Positions 9,828 to 18,877 are shown, counted from the stretch's first letter. The stretch: DNA of 64,000 bases from Mangrovimonas sp. TPBH4 (GCF_001280505.1 NZ_LBIO01000040.1:1-64000); one strand, 5' to 3'. The notes: generated from the letters alone by a model not told the origin. Translations and numbers: made by a program.

Positions 9828-10283
9828 TTAAATTGATTTTTTAAGGGCCAAAATATAGCCTAAATGTATGCCTTCGTGAAAACAATTAAACCCAATGGCG
9901 TCTTCCACACAGGTCAAAGTACTATTTGTACTAGTAGTATATTCGTTATAAGAATTAAAAATCTGATTGGCGTAGTCGGTTTTTGTTTGCTCCAAAGTAG
10001 AGAACAACAATTCCTTAATGTTGTCTACTTCTTCTTGTGTCACATCCCGTTCAGGTTTTGTCCCCTTTTTAAACTGCTCTATAAAATCCTCCGAAACTAA
10101 AGTTGGCAAACCAGACAATTTGTATACTAAAATTTGTTGGGTAGCAATGGTATGGGCTATGTTCCAAATAACATTGTTCTTAAATCCTGAAGGAATGGTA
10201 TTAAGTTCTTTCAAACTCAACTGTTCCAAGATTCCTTTTAATAACATTCTGTTTTTGTAAGTGACATCAAAAATCCAATCCAT
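9828..10283 (-). CDS. DinB family protein
   Basis: The 151-residue protein is a four-helix-bundle DinB-like protein. Three potential metal-ligand histidines sit in the family positions: WNIAHTIATQQ near residue 45 and CFHEGIHLGYILALKK near the C-terminus (H-x3-H). Members are divalent-metal proteins, some acting as thiol-dependent transferases; the substrate here is unknown. It lies directly upstream of the antiporter gene on the same strand. Confidence 0.78.
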   Translation of the reverse strand: MDWIFDVTYKNRMLLKGILEQLSLKELNTIPSGFKNNVIWNIAHTIATQQILVYKLSGLPTLVSEDFIEQFKKGTKPERDVTQEEVDNIKELLFSTLEQTKTDYANQIFNSYNEYTTSTNSTLTCVEDAIGFNCFHEGIHLGYILALKKSI

Positions 10284-10382
10284 GTCTTAAATTTTCACTA
10301 AAAGTAAGTAAATTTCTTTTGAAATGATTTTACTTTGCACCTCAAAAGAAAAGATTCCTTTTCGGTTTTACAATTCTTGGCC

Positions 10383-10739
10383 ATGAAAAAAATATACTAC
10401 CTAAAAACCTGTAGCACCTGCGTTAGAATCATTAAAGAATTGGACCTTCCTTCCGATTTTATATTCCAGGACATCAAGACCGAACCTATCACGGTAGCGC
10501 AATTGGATGAAATGGGAGCTCTAGCAGGTAGTTTTGAGACTTTGTTTAGCAAACGTGCCAAGTTATACAAGGAAATGGGCCTCAAGGACCAAAATCTAAC
10601 TGAAAAAGATTTCAAACACTACATTTTGGAGCATTACACTTTTTTGAGCCGTCCGGTAATTATTTACAACGACGCCATCTTTATCGGCAATAGCAAAAAA
10701 GTGGTGGAAGCTGCCAAAGAAGCTATCCACAGCAACTAA
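10383..10739 (+). CDS. ArsC/Spx-family thioredoxin-fold protein
   Basis: The start is taken at ATG 10383 (MKKIYYLKTC); an earlier in-frame TTG at 10335 would add a segment without similarity. The 118-residue product begins with a thioredoxin-like strand and a CSTC motif (Cys10, Cys13). It carries the FLSRPVIIYNDAIFIGNS block typical of the ArsC/Spx family, whose Arg helps bind the oxyanion. It may reduce arsenate or act on another thiol/oxyanion substrate; the CxxC differs from classical glutaredoxin-linked ArsC. No ars operon surrounds it. An EamA transporter gene follows 20 bp later. Confidence 0.75.
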   Translation: MKKIYYLKTCSTCVRIIKELDLPSDFIFQDIKTEPITVAQLDEMGALAGSFETLFSKRAKLYKEMGLKDQNLTEKDFKHYILEHYTFLSRPVIIYNDAIFIGNSKKVVEAAKEAIHSN

Positions 10740-10759
10740 ACTTTCTCAGCAATTTACAT

Positions 10760-11647
10760 ATGAACGGTAGGATATGGGCACTCCTCGCAGCCATCGTGGT
10801 ACAGGTGCTTTATGGAGTAACTTTTACATTTGCCAATGATGTTATTGACGGCGGACATGTAGCTCCTTTTGGTTTTATTCTCCTGAGGGTTTTAGGGGCC
10901 ACCACACTTTTTTGGATCATTAGCATTTTTGCTCCTAAGGAACGAATAGAACGCAAAGATTATAAAACGTTTCTATTGGCCTCCATTTTTGGAATTGGCC
11001 TGAATATGCTCACCTTTTTTAAAGGGCTACAGTATACAACACCCATACATGCCTCGGTAATCATGACCGTGGTTCCTATTGTGGTTTTGGTCTTTTCAGC
11101 CTTTTTACTGAAAGAAAAGATTACCAACCTAAAAATATTGGGGGTGCTTCTTGGTTTTACCGGAGCCATTGTGCTTTCGGTTTATGGCAAGTCCACACAA
11201 GTGGGCGACCATATTCTACTGGGGAATTTCTTGGTATTCATCAACGCCGTTTCCTATAGCTTCTACCTTATCATCATAAAAAAAGTAGTAGACAAATACC
11301 ACCCCTTGACCTTTATAAAATGGTTGTTTACCTTCGGACTTATTTGGGTACTGCCTTTTGGATTCGGGGAATTAAAAAGTGTCAACCTTAGTACTTTTTC
11401 CACATACACCTACTTTGCTGTGGGCTTTGTGGTTATTGGCGCTACTTTCGGCACCTATTTGCTCAACTTGTTTGCCCTAACCAAATTAAGAGCCTCAACA
11501 GTAGGCACCTTCTTGTATATGCAGCCCGTAGTAGCCGGCATCTTTGCCGTGGTCATGGGCAGCGACACCTTAAATGTTATCAAACTAAGTGCCGCAGCCT
11601 TGATCATGACAGGTGTATTTTTGGTAACCAAAAAACCTAAGAACTAA
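10760..11647 (+). CDS. DMT-superfamily (EamA) transporter
   Basis: The 295-residue, ten-helix protein consists of two EamA repeats (about residues 5-140 and 155-290). Visible features are the small-residue-rich LLGFTGAIVLSVYG end of repeat one, and LRASTVGTFLYMQPVVAGIFAVVMG with a final AAALIMTGVFLVTKK in repeat two. The family exports or exchanges small metabolites such as amino acids or nucleotide sugars; the substrate is unknown. It is probably co-transcribed with the ArsC-like gene. The stop overlaps the convergent thioesterase gene by 4 bp. Confidence 0.87.
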   Translation: MNGRIWALLAAIVVQVLYGVTFTFANDVIDGGHVAPFGFILLRVLGATTLFWIISIFAPKERIERKDYKTFLLASIFGIGLNMLTFFKGLQYTTPIHASVIMTVVPIVVLVFSAFLLKEKITNLKILGVLLGFTGAIVLSVYGKSTQVGDHILLGNFLVFINAVSYSFYLIIIKKVVDKYHPLTFIKWLFTFGLIWVLPFGFGELKSVNLSTFSTYTYFAVGFVVIGATFGTYLLNLFALTKLRASTVGTFLYMQPVVAGIFAVVMGSDTLNVIKLSAAALIMTGVFLVTKKPKN

Positions 11648-12120
11648 CTAAGGTTTTTTGGCATTTTCCCGTGTTTACGGGTATCTTCTTTGGTCAATAT
11701 TTTAAAGTCCTCGGCTTTGGGAAGTGACATAATTTCCTCCAACAAGTTTTCTGGCAAGGCAGTAAGCTTTCTGGTTTTTAAGTTAATCCAAGCCCCCATC
11801 AATTCGCAATTGGCCAAGTGATTCCCTTTATGGTCGTAAAGGTCATGTTCAAATTTAAAGAACATTCCATCGGCACTAAACCCCTTTATTTCCAAAGACA
11901 CCGTAATGGGTGTTCCCATAAAAGCCTCCTTAAAATAGTAGATATGCTCATAAAAAATGACCGGACTGATATCAAACTTGGCGAGATCGGCCAACGAAAA
12001 GTCATGGTCGTCAAAAAAAGACACGCGCGTATGGCTCATAAAATTCACATAGGCCGAATTGGCCAAATGCCTATTGGCGTCTACATCGCTCCATCTTATC
12101 TCAAATACTTTCTTGTACAT
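11644..12120 (-). CDS. Acyl-CoA thioesterase, 4HBT hot-dog family
   Basis: The start is taken at ATG 12120 (MYKKVFEIRWSDVDANRHL); an upstream TTG at 12138 would add six residues without support. RWSDVDANRHLANSAYVNF is the 4-hydroxybenzoyl-CoA thioesterase signature, with the catalytic Asp in the D-x-N/D-x-x-x-H context. The protein is about 158 aa, a single hot-dog domain, followed by a Lys-rich tail ending RKHGKMPKNLS. It should hydrolyse acyl-CoA thioesters in the cytoplasm; the chain is unknown. Its 3' end overlaps the transporter gene by 4 bp. Confidence 0.82.
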   Translation of the reverse strand: MYKKVFEIRWSDVDANRHLANSAYVNFMSHTRVSFFDDHDFSLADLAKFDISPVIFYEHIYYFKEAFMGTPITVSLEIKGFSADGMFFKFEHDLYDHKGNHLANCELMGAWINLKTRKLTALPENLLEEIMSLPKAEDFKILTKEDTRKHGKMPKNLS

Positions 12121-12246
12121 AGCTGTTTTTTGTTTCAAACAAATTTATGCTTATTTTACTATGCAAGCATAACAAATACGCTTATTTTATAATATCCTTA
12201 ACTTTAGCTTTTTGTTTACCTTTGCACAACTTTATAAACTAAGTTC

Positions 12247-13104
12247 ATGATACAGTCAATGACAGGCTATGGAAAATCTGTACTACAGCTTCCTAGCAAA
12301 AAGATTTCCATTGAAATAAAATCTCTAAACAGTAAAAATTTAGATTTAAACACCCGCATGCCTTCCATGTACAGGGAAAAGGAGTTGAATATTAGGAAAC
12401 TCATTGCCTCCCAATTGGAACGTGGTAAGATCGATTTTTCATTGTATATGGAAATCACTGGAGAGGAAACTTCATCGCAAATCAATAAAACTGTCGTTAA
12501 GGAATACATCAAACAGCTTAAGGATGTGGTTGATGGTGATGAGACCGAACTTTTGAAAATGGCCATACGCTTACCCGATTCCGTAACTACAGAACGGGAC
12601 GAGATTGATGAAGATGAGTGGACCCAAATTGCCGCTGCCATTAACGAAAGCATTGAAAAAATCCAGAAGTACCGTAAGGATGAAGGAAAAGCTTTAGAGA
12701 CAGAGTTTGAAGACCGCGTCCAAAATATCGGAAAACTTTTGGAGGCCGTAATTGAAATGGACCCAGAGCGTATTGAAGGCGTACGTGCCCGATTGGAAAA
12801 AGGTATTGCCGACATCAAAGAAAAAGTAGACGAAAACCGCTTTGAGCAGGAGTTGGTCTATTACATCGAAAAATTTGACATTACCGAAGAAAAAGTACGC
12901 TTGCAAAACCACTTGGACTACTTTTTGAAAGCCCTAAAGTCGGCGGATTCCAATGGTAAGAAACTTGGATTCATTGGTCAGGAAATGGGCCGTGAAATCA
13001 ATACTATAGGTTCCAAATCCAACTATGCCCCAATGCAAAAACTGGTAGTTCAAATGAAGGATGAACTTGAAAAGATTAAAGAACAACTATTAAACGTATT
13101 ATAA
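12247..13104 (+). CDS. yicC: YicC/YloC family endoribonuclease
   Basis: The 285-residue protein starts MIQSMTGYGKS, the invariant opening of the YicC family, and ends EMGREINTIGSKSNYAPM...MKDELEKIKEQLLNVL, the family's C-terminal DUF1732 block. YicC proteins are hexameric RNases implicated in small-RNA and mRNA turnover in E. coli and Bacillus. It is the first gene of a tight operon with gmk (7 bp gap) and nadD (3 bp gap), a common Flavobacteriia order. A possible -7 box, TACCTTTG, lies at 12217-12224 without a clear -33 partner. Confidence 0.93.
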   Translation: MIQSMTGYGKSVLQLPSKKISIEIKSLNSKNLDLNTRMPSMYREKELNIRKLIASQLERGKIDFSLYMEITGEETSSQINKTVVKEYIKQLKDVVDGDETELLKMAIRLPDSVTTERDEIDEDEWTQIAAAINESIEKIQKYRKDEGKALETEFEDRVQNIGKLLEAVIEMDPERIEGVRARLEKGIADIKEKVDENRFEQELVYYIEKFDITEEKVRLQNHLDYFLKALKSADSNGKKLGFIGQEMGREINTIGSKSNYAPMQKLVVQMKDELEKIKEQLLNVL

Positions 13105-13111
13105 TACCGTA

Positions 13112-13684
13112 ATGAACAAAGGTAAATTAATTGTATTTTCTGCACCTTCGGGTTCAGGTAAAACCACCATTGTTAGACATTTATTAAAGCAAGAAGAATT
13201 AGGCCTCGAATTTTCCATTTCAGCCACTTCCCGCGCTCCTAGAGGTGAAGAAGTAGATGGCAAAGACTACTACTTTTTATCCTTTGAAGATTTCAAACAA
13301 AAAATTAAAAACGACGAATTCCTGGAATGGGAAGAAGTCTACAGAGATAATTTCTACGGCACTTTAAAGAGCGAAGTAGAGCGCATATGGGCCAAAGGCA
13401 AGCACGTGATCTTTGATATCGACGTGTCCGGAGGTTTGCGTATCAAACGGAAGTTTCCAGAACAGACCTTGGCCATTTTTGTAAAGCCACCAAGCATCGA
13501 CGAGTTGAAAATTCGCCTTAAAAAACGCAAAACCGAAAGTGAAGACAAAATCAACATGCGCGTTTCCAAAGCCTCTGCCGAATTGGCCACCGCACCGCTT
13601 TTCGATAAAATTGTCGTGAACAAAGATCTTGACGTCGCTTTGGAAGAAGCCTATAATTTGGTATCCAATTTTATAAAGGAGTAA
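13112..13684 (+). CDS. gmk: Guanylate kinase
   Basis: The 190-residue protein has the P-loop SAPSGSGKTT at residues 9-18, the GMP-binding SATSRAPRGEEVDGKDYYF segment, and the lid with KKRKTESEDKINMRVSKA. It phosphorylates GMP to GDP with ATP, an essential step of guanine-nucleotide synthesis in the cytoplasm. Length and motifs are standard. It sits between yicC and nadD, with gaps of 7 and 3 bp. Confidence 0.96.
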   Translation: MNKGKLIVFSAPSGSGKTTIVRHLLKQEELGLEFSISATSRAPRGEEVDGKDYYFLSFEDFKQKIKNDEFLEWEEVYRDNFYGTLKSEVERIWAKGKHVIFDIDVSGGLRIKRKFPEQTLAIFVKPPSIDELKIRLKKRKTESEDKINMRVSKASAELATAPLFDKIVVNKDLDVALEEAYNLVSNFIKE

Positions 13685-13687
13685 GCC

Positions 13688-14266
13688 ATGAACATTGGAC
13701 TCTATTTTGGAACCTTTAATCCTATCCATATAGGGCACCTCATTATTGCCAACCATCTTGCCGAAAACAGCAATTTGGACAAAATTTGGTTTGTGGTCAC
13801 ACCTCATAATCCATTCAAGAAGAAAAGTAGCCTGCTGGACAATCACCACCGATTGGAAATGGTATACCAAGCCACAGAGGAATACCAAAAACTGGAACCC
13901 AGCGATATTGAATTTGGACTGCCTCAGCCCAATTACACCATCAATACCCTAACCTATCTACAGGAAAAATATCCCAAGCACAACTTTTCCTTAATTATGG
14001 GAGAGGACAACCTAAAGAGCTTCCACAAATGGAAAAACTACGAGGCCATCTTGGAACAATACAACCTGTACGTGTACCCACGATTGTCTGAAGGGAAAAT
14101 GCACACACAGTTTGATGGCCACCCAAAAATCCATCACGTAGAAGCCCCCATCATGGAACTGTCGTCCACCTTTATTAGGAATGCCATTAAAGAAGGTAAA
14201 AACATTAGGCCCATGCTTCCGGAACCTGTTTGGAAGTATGTTGACGAAATGAATTTCTATAAATAA
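13688..14266 (+). CDS. nadD: Nicotinate-nucleotide adenylyltransferase
   Basis: The 192-residue protein has the nucleotidyltransferase motif GTFNPIHIGH at residues 8-17, the family block WFVVTPHNPFKKKSSLLDNHHRL, and the C-terminal SSTFIRNAIKEGKNIRPMLP with the ISSTxIR-type ATP-binding motif. It adenylates nicotinate mononucleotide in NAD+ synthesis. It is the last gene of the yicC-gmk-nadD operon and is followed directly by a terminator. Confidence 0.95.
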   Translation: MNIGLYFGTFNPIHIGHLIIANHLAENSNLDKIWFVVTPHNPFKKKSSLLDNHHRLEMVYQATEEYQKLEPSDIEFGLPQPNYTINTLTYLQEKYPKHNFSLIMGEDNLKSFHKWKNYEAILEQYNLYVYPRLSEGKMHTQFDGHPKIHHVEAPIMELSSTFIRNAIKEGKNIRPMLPEPVWKYVDEMNFYK

Positions 14267-14293
14267 AAAAAACCTGCGGATGCAGGTTTTTTA
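14266..14293. terminator. Bidirectional terminator
   Basis: AACCTGC-GGAT-GCAGGTT with flanking A and T runs lies at the end of nadD and before the stop of the convergent lipoprotein gene (14315). It can terminate both. Confidence 0.85.
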
Positions 14294-14314
14294 GTATTCG
14301 GATAATACCATTTC

Positions 14315-14974
14315 CTAGGTTGGTAATGGAGCCTCTTCTTCTCCATCATCCTCACCACCATCGGTAGGGTCTTCTGTAGCAGTATCTGGACAATCCAATA
14401 GAGAAGCCTCTACAAACATGGCCCAGCTATTGCCATCAAACTGGGCACCTTCGGCCCAAGCGGTTTCTCCTCCCGTAGGTCCTTCAACCTCGGCATGCGC
14501 CGCAAAACAATAATTGTCACCTAAATCTTCCAAGCTAATGGCATACACCACTTCATACTCGGTAGCGGAAATAGGTTCGGTAAATGGAAACTGCCCTATT
14601 TGCGGATTTCCGGCACCGTTTAATGGCACCCAATCATCCTCGCAATTTCCTAAGCTCAAATGTGTGGTTCCAAGCGCCCACTCACCATTAGAGCTGAAAA
14701 TAACAATTAAATGCTCCCCGTCATTGTAAACCGAAACGTCTCCGGCAACATGATGCTGTCCTGCAATCAAATTAACACTTACGCAAGGACTATCGGTATC
14801 TAAATCACCTAAGGAAACCGCTTCGGGGTCTACAACCGCTTCAGGCGTTTCTACCTGTGGCGCCTTTTTACTTGTGCTCGCGGTTTCAAAATCATCAGCA
14901 TTAACACTTTCTACCTGACAACTACTACTTAGCAGCAATAATAGTCCAGAAAGCGTGAACATAACTTTTTTCAT
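14315..14974 (-). CDS. Lipoprotein of unknown function
   Basis: The 219-residue product has a lipoprotein signal (MKKVMFTLSGLLLLLSSSC, Cys at residue 19), then a low-complexity linker, and then a compact beta-rich domain (about residues 60-195) with four cysteines. It ends in an acidic tail rich in D, E and G. The central region (HVAGDVSVYNDGEHLIVIFSS...GTTHLSLGNCEDDWVPLNGAGNPQIGQFPF) resembles a family of flavobacterial secreted domains that are only weakly characterised. I do not recognise a function. It is probably an envelope lipoprotein. Confidence 0.75.
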   Translation of the reverse strand: MKKVMFTLSGLLLLLSSSCQVESVNADDFETASTSKKAPQVETPEAVVDPEAVSLGDLDTDSPCVSVNLIAGQHHVAGDVSVYNDGEHLIVIFSSNGEWALGTTHLSLGNCEDDWVPLNGAGNPQIGQFPFTEPISATEYEVVYAISLEDLGDNYCFAAHAEVEGPTGGETAWAEGAQFDGNSWAMFVEASLLDCPDTATEDPTDGGEDDGEEEAPLPT

Positions 14975-15108
14975 TATTAAAATAGATTTGGGGTTAAATC
15001 ATGATGAAATTACATAATGAAAGGTCAAAATCACAATTTAATCGATGTACGACATAAATTAGCCAAATTAAAAAGAATTTTTCCTACAAGTTTCGATGAA
15101 CGACCTTT

Positions 15109-15468
15109 CTAGAAATAATAAAAGGCATCTTCCAAATGTTCAATGGAAAAGTCAGTACCATTTTTAACAATCGCCACAATATCAAAACGGACTTCAACGT
15201 CCAATGCATTTTCAGTGACATAGGCGTCTACAGCCTTTACCAAGCGTTGAATCTGCTTTGGTTTTACAAACTCTTCAGGGTTTCCAAAATCGGCAGTGGA
15301 GCGTGTTTTCACTTCAACAATGGCCAAAAAAGAGCCCTTTCGGGCAATAATGTCCACTTCAGCCTTGTCGAACCTATAATTGCGATCCAAAATGGCATAG
15401 CCCTTGTTCAGCAGAAAATCCACTGCCATTTGCTCTCCTTTTTCACCTAATGTATTGTGCTGTGCCAT
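15109..15468 (-). CDS. yraN: YraN family (UPF0102) putative endonuclease
   Basis: The start is taken at ATG 15468 (MAQHNTLGEKGEQMAVDFLL), which fits the family N-terminus; an upstream ATG at 15501 adds eleven unconserved residues. The 119-residue product has the restriction-endonuclease-like core: YRFDKAEVDIIARKGSFLAIVEVKTRS contains the E-V-D...E-V-K catalytic pattern of Holliday-junction-resolvase-like folds. Its biological role is unsettled. It lies alone, divergent from the S9 peptidase gene. Confidence 0.9.
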   Translation of the reverse strand: MAQHNTLGEKGEQMAVDFLLNKGYAILDRNYRFDKAEVDIIARKGSFLAIVEVKTRSTADFGNPEEFVKPKQIQRLVKAVDAYVTENALDVEVRFDIVAIVKNGTDFSIEHLEDAFYYF

Positions 15469-15595
15469 AGCAAGAATTCCATTCTTATGGAAATTTAACA
15501 TTTCCTGTTCAAAAAAGTGGGGATACTTTATAAAAACTTTAATACCGTAACCGTGAAGTAATTGATATATTTGGCGCTGTTTAAAAATTAACTAC

Positions 15596-17533
15596 ATGAA
15601 GAAATTAATCTTAATCTTAAGTTTAGTGATTACTGCCAACACCATCCAAGCTCAACAAGTGATGGATCCTGAAATGTTGTGGACTGTAAAGCGCATTAGC
15701 GTTTTAGGATTATCTAATGATAATTCCCACATTATCTACAGTGTAAAAACCCCAAATATTGCCGAGAATGGCTTTGACACCGCTTACTTTCAAATCCCTG
15801 TGGAAGGAGGCGCTGCAATAGCCATTGAAAAGGAAGCCATTACCGTAGCCGATAAAAACATTGCCCCAAACGGAGCTTATAAAGTATTCCACAAAGCGGT
15901 GCACATTGAAGCTATCAAAGCTACCGACATTTATAAAAACTTGGACAAGGCAGATGCCTATGTGTTTACCGATTTGGACAACCGCCATTGGGACACTTGG
16001 CAAGATGGAAGTTTCAATCATGTATTCTATAAAGCTATCAATGCCGAAGATGATGCAGCCATAGACATCATGCCAAACGAGCCTTACTACGCTCCACAAA
16101 TGCCATTTGGTGGCGACGAGGATTATGTTTGGTCCCCAGACAGCAAGAGCATTTACTACGTAAGCAAGAAGCTGAAAGGTAAAGCCTATGCTACCAGTAC
16201 CAACACCGATATTTACAAATACGACCTAGATACTAAAACCACTACCAACATCACCGAAGGAAACATGGGGTACGATACCAACCCTACCTTTAGCCCAAAA
16301 GGTGCTTTGTCTTGGTTGCAAATGAAAACCGACGGTTACGAAAGTGATAAAAACGACATTATTGTTCTTGAAAACGGTGTAAAACAAAACCTAACCCAAC
16401 AGTGGGACGGTACCGTAAAAAGCTTTAAATGGAGCAACGAAGGTAAAAAAGTATTCTTTACAGCGCCTGTAGATGGTACCATTCAATTGTTTGAGGTAAA
16501 CTATCCTGGCAAGAAAAGAATTGCGCCTGTGGTAACCCAAATTTCCGAAGGGCAGTTTGACGTTAGAGGTATTGTTGCTCAATTGGACAATACCCTTATC
16601 GTTACCCGTGGCGACATGAACCACGCTACCGAAGTGTTTGCCTACAACCTAAAAAAGCAAACCTTCAAACAACTTACCAATGTAAACGACGAGCTTTACA
16701 GCAGCATCGATTTGCCAAAAGTTGAAAAGCGCTATGTAACCACTACAGACAACAAACAAATGTTGGTATGGGTAATTTTGCCTCCAAATTTCGATGCCTC
16801 TAAAAAATACCCTACCCTATTATATGCACAAGGTGGCCCACAATCGCCATTATCGCAGTTTTATTCTTACCGTTGGAATTTCCAATTAATGGCCTCTCAA
16901 GGCTATATTGTGGTAGCGCCTAACAGAAGAGGAATGCCAGGTCACGGTGTAGCATGGAACGAAGCCATCAGCAAGGATTGGGGAGGACAGGTAATGAAAG
17001 ATTACCTATCGGCCATCGACGCCATTGCCGAAGAGCCTTATGTAGACAAGAACCGTTTGGGGGCTATTGGCGCTAGCTACGGTGGGTATTCTGTGTTCTA
17101 CTTGGCAGGAATCCACAACAACCGTTTTAAAACCTTTATTGCCCACGATGGTGTATTCGACACTAGAACCATGTTTGGTACTACCGAAGAGCTGTTTTTT
17201 GTAAACCACGACTTTGGTGGCAACTACTGGGACTTGGACAATAAAGTGGCCCAAAAAGCCTATAACGAATTCAACCCTATCAACCATGTATCCAAATGGA
17301 ATGCGCCTATTTTTATCATTCAAGGAGGAAAAGATTACCGTGTGCCAATGGAGCAAGGTTTAAGCGCTTTCCAAGCTGCTAAAATGTTAGGTCTAAAGAG
17401 TAAACTATTATACTTGCCAGAAGAAAACCACTGGGTGTTGAACCCACAAAACGCCTTGGTTTGGCAACATGAGTTCTTTAAATGGTTAGATGACACCTTA
17501 ATGAACGAATCCTCTGAAACCATTTCAGAATAA
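15596..17533 (+). CDS. S9 family prolyl oligopeptidase-type serine peptidase
   Basis: The 645-residue protein has a signal peptide (to about IQAQ, residue 20), an N-terminal beta-propeller with WD40-like PD40 segments (for example DYVWSPDSKSIYYVSKK), and a C-terminal alpha/beta-hydrolase domain. The nucleophile is the Ser of IGASYGGYSVFYLAG, the Asp lies in IQGGKDYRVPMEQ, and the His in PEENHWVLNP. It is a periplasmic or secreted peptidase trimming dipeptides or small oligopeptides, probably in peptide nutrition. A -7-like TATATTTG lies at 15566-15573. A strong terminator follows. Confidence 0.9.
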   Translation: MKKLILILSLVITANTIQAQQVMDPEMLWTVKRISVLGLSNDNSHIIYSVKTPNIAENGFDTAYFQIPVEGGAAIAIEKEAITVADKNIAPNGAYKVFHKAVHIEAIKATDIYKNLDKADAYVFTDLDNRHWDTWQDGSFNHVFYKAINAEDDAAIDIMPNEPYYAPQMPFGGDEDYVWSPDSKSIYYVSKKLKGKAYATSTNTDIYKYDLDTKTTTNITEGNMGYDTNPTFSPKGALSWLQMKTDGYESDKNDIIVLENGVKQNLTQQWDGTVKSFKWSNEGKKVFFTAPVDGTIQLFEVNYPGKKRIAPVVTQISEGQFDVRGIVAQLDNTLIVTRGDMNHATEVFAYNLKKQTFKQLTNVNDELYSSIDLPKVEKRYVTTTDNKQMLVWVILPPNFDASKKYPTLLYAQGGPQSPLSQFYSYRWNFQLMASQGYIVVAPNRRGMPGHGVAWNEAISKDWGGQVMKDYLSAIDAIAEEPYVDKNRLGAIGASYGGYSVFYLAGIHNNRFKTFIAHDGVFDTRTMFGTTEELFFVNHDFGGNYWDLDNKVAQKAYNEFNPINHVSKWNAPIFIIQGGKDYRVPMEQGLSAFQAAKMLGLKSKLLYLPEENHWVLNPQNALVWQHEFFKWLDDTLMNESSETISE

Positions 17534-17558
17534 GAAAAGCCCCAATATCTATATTCCG

Positions 17559-17600
17559 AAACATCCCAAAGGCAGCACTAGCTTTTGGGATGTTTTTTTT
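17559..17600 (+). terminator. Terminator of the S9 peptidase gene
   Basis: ACATCCCAAAG and its complement CTTTTGGGATGT form a stem around a ten-base loop, followed by eight T residues, 26 bp after the stop codon. Confidence 0.85.
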
Positions 17601-17635
17601 GGATTGAAATGAAATACGATTACAGCACAAGGTTG

Positions 17636-17792
17636 TTCTCGATACAAAATGCTTTACAAGCATTCCACTCGAACCGACCTCAGGGTTATATTTCACACAA
17701 AGCCCCAACAAGAACACCATCGTCACTTCGATCCTGCCAGCCGCAGGCAGGTGGTTATTTGAAATGCTAATGAAAAATAACAGTATCGAGAA
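17636..17792. repeat. Dispersed inverted-repeat element, copy A (complete)
   Basis: This begins TTCTCGATACA and ends AGTATCGAGAA, inverted ends of a ~155-bp element that recurs at 51.8, 52.4 and 53.5 kb. The left arm contains the hairpin ATGCTTTACAAGCAT and then CACTCGAAC. The right arm contains CGTCACTTCGA, then CCTGCCAGCCGCAGGCAGG. This is the most diverged copy and the only one far from the 48-54 kb cluster. No transposase is associated. Confidence 0.75.
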
Positions 17793-17796
17793 GCGA

Positions 17797-17866
17797 GTGA
17801 CCTCTTATGACACATCCTTAACTGTTTTGACCCGTCAAGACACTTCGTGACCCCTTATGACACATC
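17797..17866 (+). repeat. Pair of 20-bp direct repeats
   Basis: GTGACCTCTTATGACACATC (17797-17816) and GTGACCCCTTATGACACATC (17847-17866) differ at one base and lie 50 bp apart, right after repeat copy A. No gene is seen between them. From 17880 to 18044 the intergenic DNA is G/T-rich, and I see no gene or RNA in it. Confidence 0.6.
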
Positions 17867-18044
17867 AACCCTATTTTTAAGGGGTTTTGTTCGAGGATTG
17901 TTCGGGGTTTGCTCGTGTGAGGCTTTGGGGTGTTTGGACGGATACCCCTTTGCACGAACAAAGGCTAAGGCAAGCCCTAGTTATGGTAATTGGTGGGGGA
18001 TGGTACCATGATAAAAAAGTGATGTTTTTGCATTGTAATTGTAC

Positions 18045-18074
18045 ATCCCCCTAACCCCCTTCAAAGGGGGAATT
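18045..18074. repeat. C-rich hairpin, possible short dispersed repeat
   Basis: The segment reads TCCCCCTAACCCCC followed by TTCAAAGGGGGAA. CCCCC pairs with GGGGG over a short loop. It does not end in a T run, so a terminator is unlikely. Similar C-tract hairpins occur dispersed in other Flavobacteriia as far as I recall; only this copy is in the window. Confidence 0.4.
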
Positions 18075-18172
18075 TACTAGTTCCTTGGAAAGGGATATGG
18101 AGTTGTAAGGATGTCAACAACTGTTCTATAAGTCTTCACCAAAAGCATGAATCCAACCTTAACTTGTAAGAT

Positions 18173-18190
18173 TAATCTATTATATTTACA
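18173..18190 (+). promoter_or_regulatory. Leader/promoter motif shared with 35515-35532
   Basis: TAATCTATTATATTTACA is identical at both places. In both it is followed by a similar AACCAAC stretch, and then a small membrane-protein gene within about 100 bp. It contains TATATTTA, close to the -7 consensus, so a shared promoter is plausible. Confidence 0.45.
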
Positions 18191-18271
18191 GATAACCAAC
18201 TGATGCTTGTATGCATCTTGAACCTTTTTTTGGGGTTACATGTATGTTATAAGCATTACTAAAACTAACCT

Positions 18272-18877
18272 ATGAAAACAATATTAATTGTACTTGGAAT
18301 TATTGGACTACCAATTGTACTATTTGTGATTTACAAATACTTTAAATTCCAAAAACAAAGTTCCCTAGCACTAAAATTAAGATTTGAACGCATCCAACCT
18401 CTTTATGAGAAATTAGAAAATGGCATTGCAATAAATGAAGAAGATGTAAGGGAATATGCGAAAGACAATAAAACGAGAGAAATGACCCATCAACTTCTTT
18501 TGGAGTATAAAAAAACTGAATTGTTTCCAGAAGAATATTTAACAATAGAAAGTGGTGCAGAAAGTCAGTTGGTGAACTGGCTTGAATTTCCAACAGAATT
18601 GGACAAAGCACCTGACGAGATAGAACACCTTAAAAAAGTTACCATTCAATTTGATGGAAACAATATGTTTTATCACGTCTTTAAATATATGACCAATGCT
18701 CCTCATTGGGCTGCAGAAAATGGTTGGATGTTAGGAGTTGTAGGCCCTTATTTCGAGGATAGCAAACCTTATGATTTTGCAGGAGCCACATTTAGCAGAT
18801 GCAACAGTCTCCTTGGAGAAATTGAACCAGAAGATGAAGCTAAATGGGTTCATGAAAATATTGCTTTAAAAAGATGA
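18272..18877 (+). CDS. Membrane-anchored protein of unknown function
   Basis: The 201-residue protein has one N-terminal hydrophobic helix (about residues 3-23, TILIVLGIIGLPIVLFVIYK) followed by a soluble domain rich in E, K and aromatic residues (for example HVFKYMTNAPHWAAENGWM). I do not recognise a family. The first helix probably anchors the soluble part. A promoter-like leader shared with the gene at 35608 lies upstream. It heads a run of small same-strand genes (18272-20596) whose products show no common pathway. Confidence 0.65.
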   Translation: MKTILIVLGIIGLPIVLFVIYKYFKFQKQSSLALKLRFERIQPLYEKLENGIAINEEDVREYAKDNKTREMTHQLLLEYKKTELFPEEYLTIESGAESQLVNWLEFPTELDKAPDEIEHLKKVTIQFDGNNMFYHVFKYMTNAPHWAAENGWMLGVVGPYFEDSKPYDFAGATFSRCNSLLGEIEPEDEAKWVHENIALKR

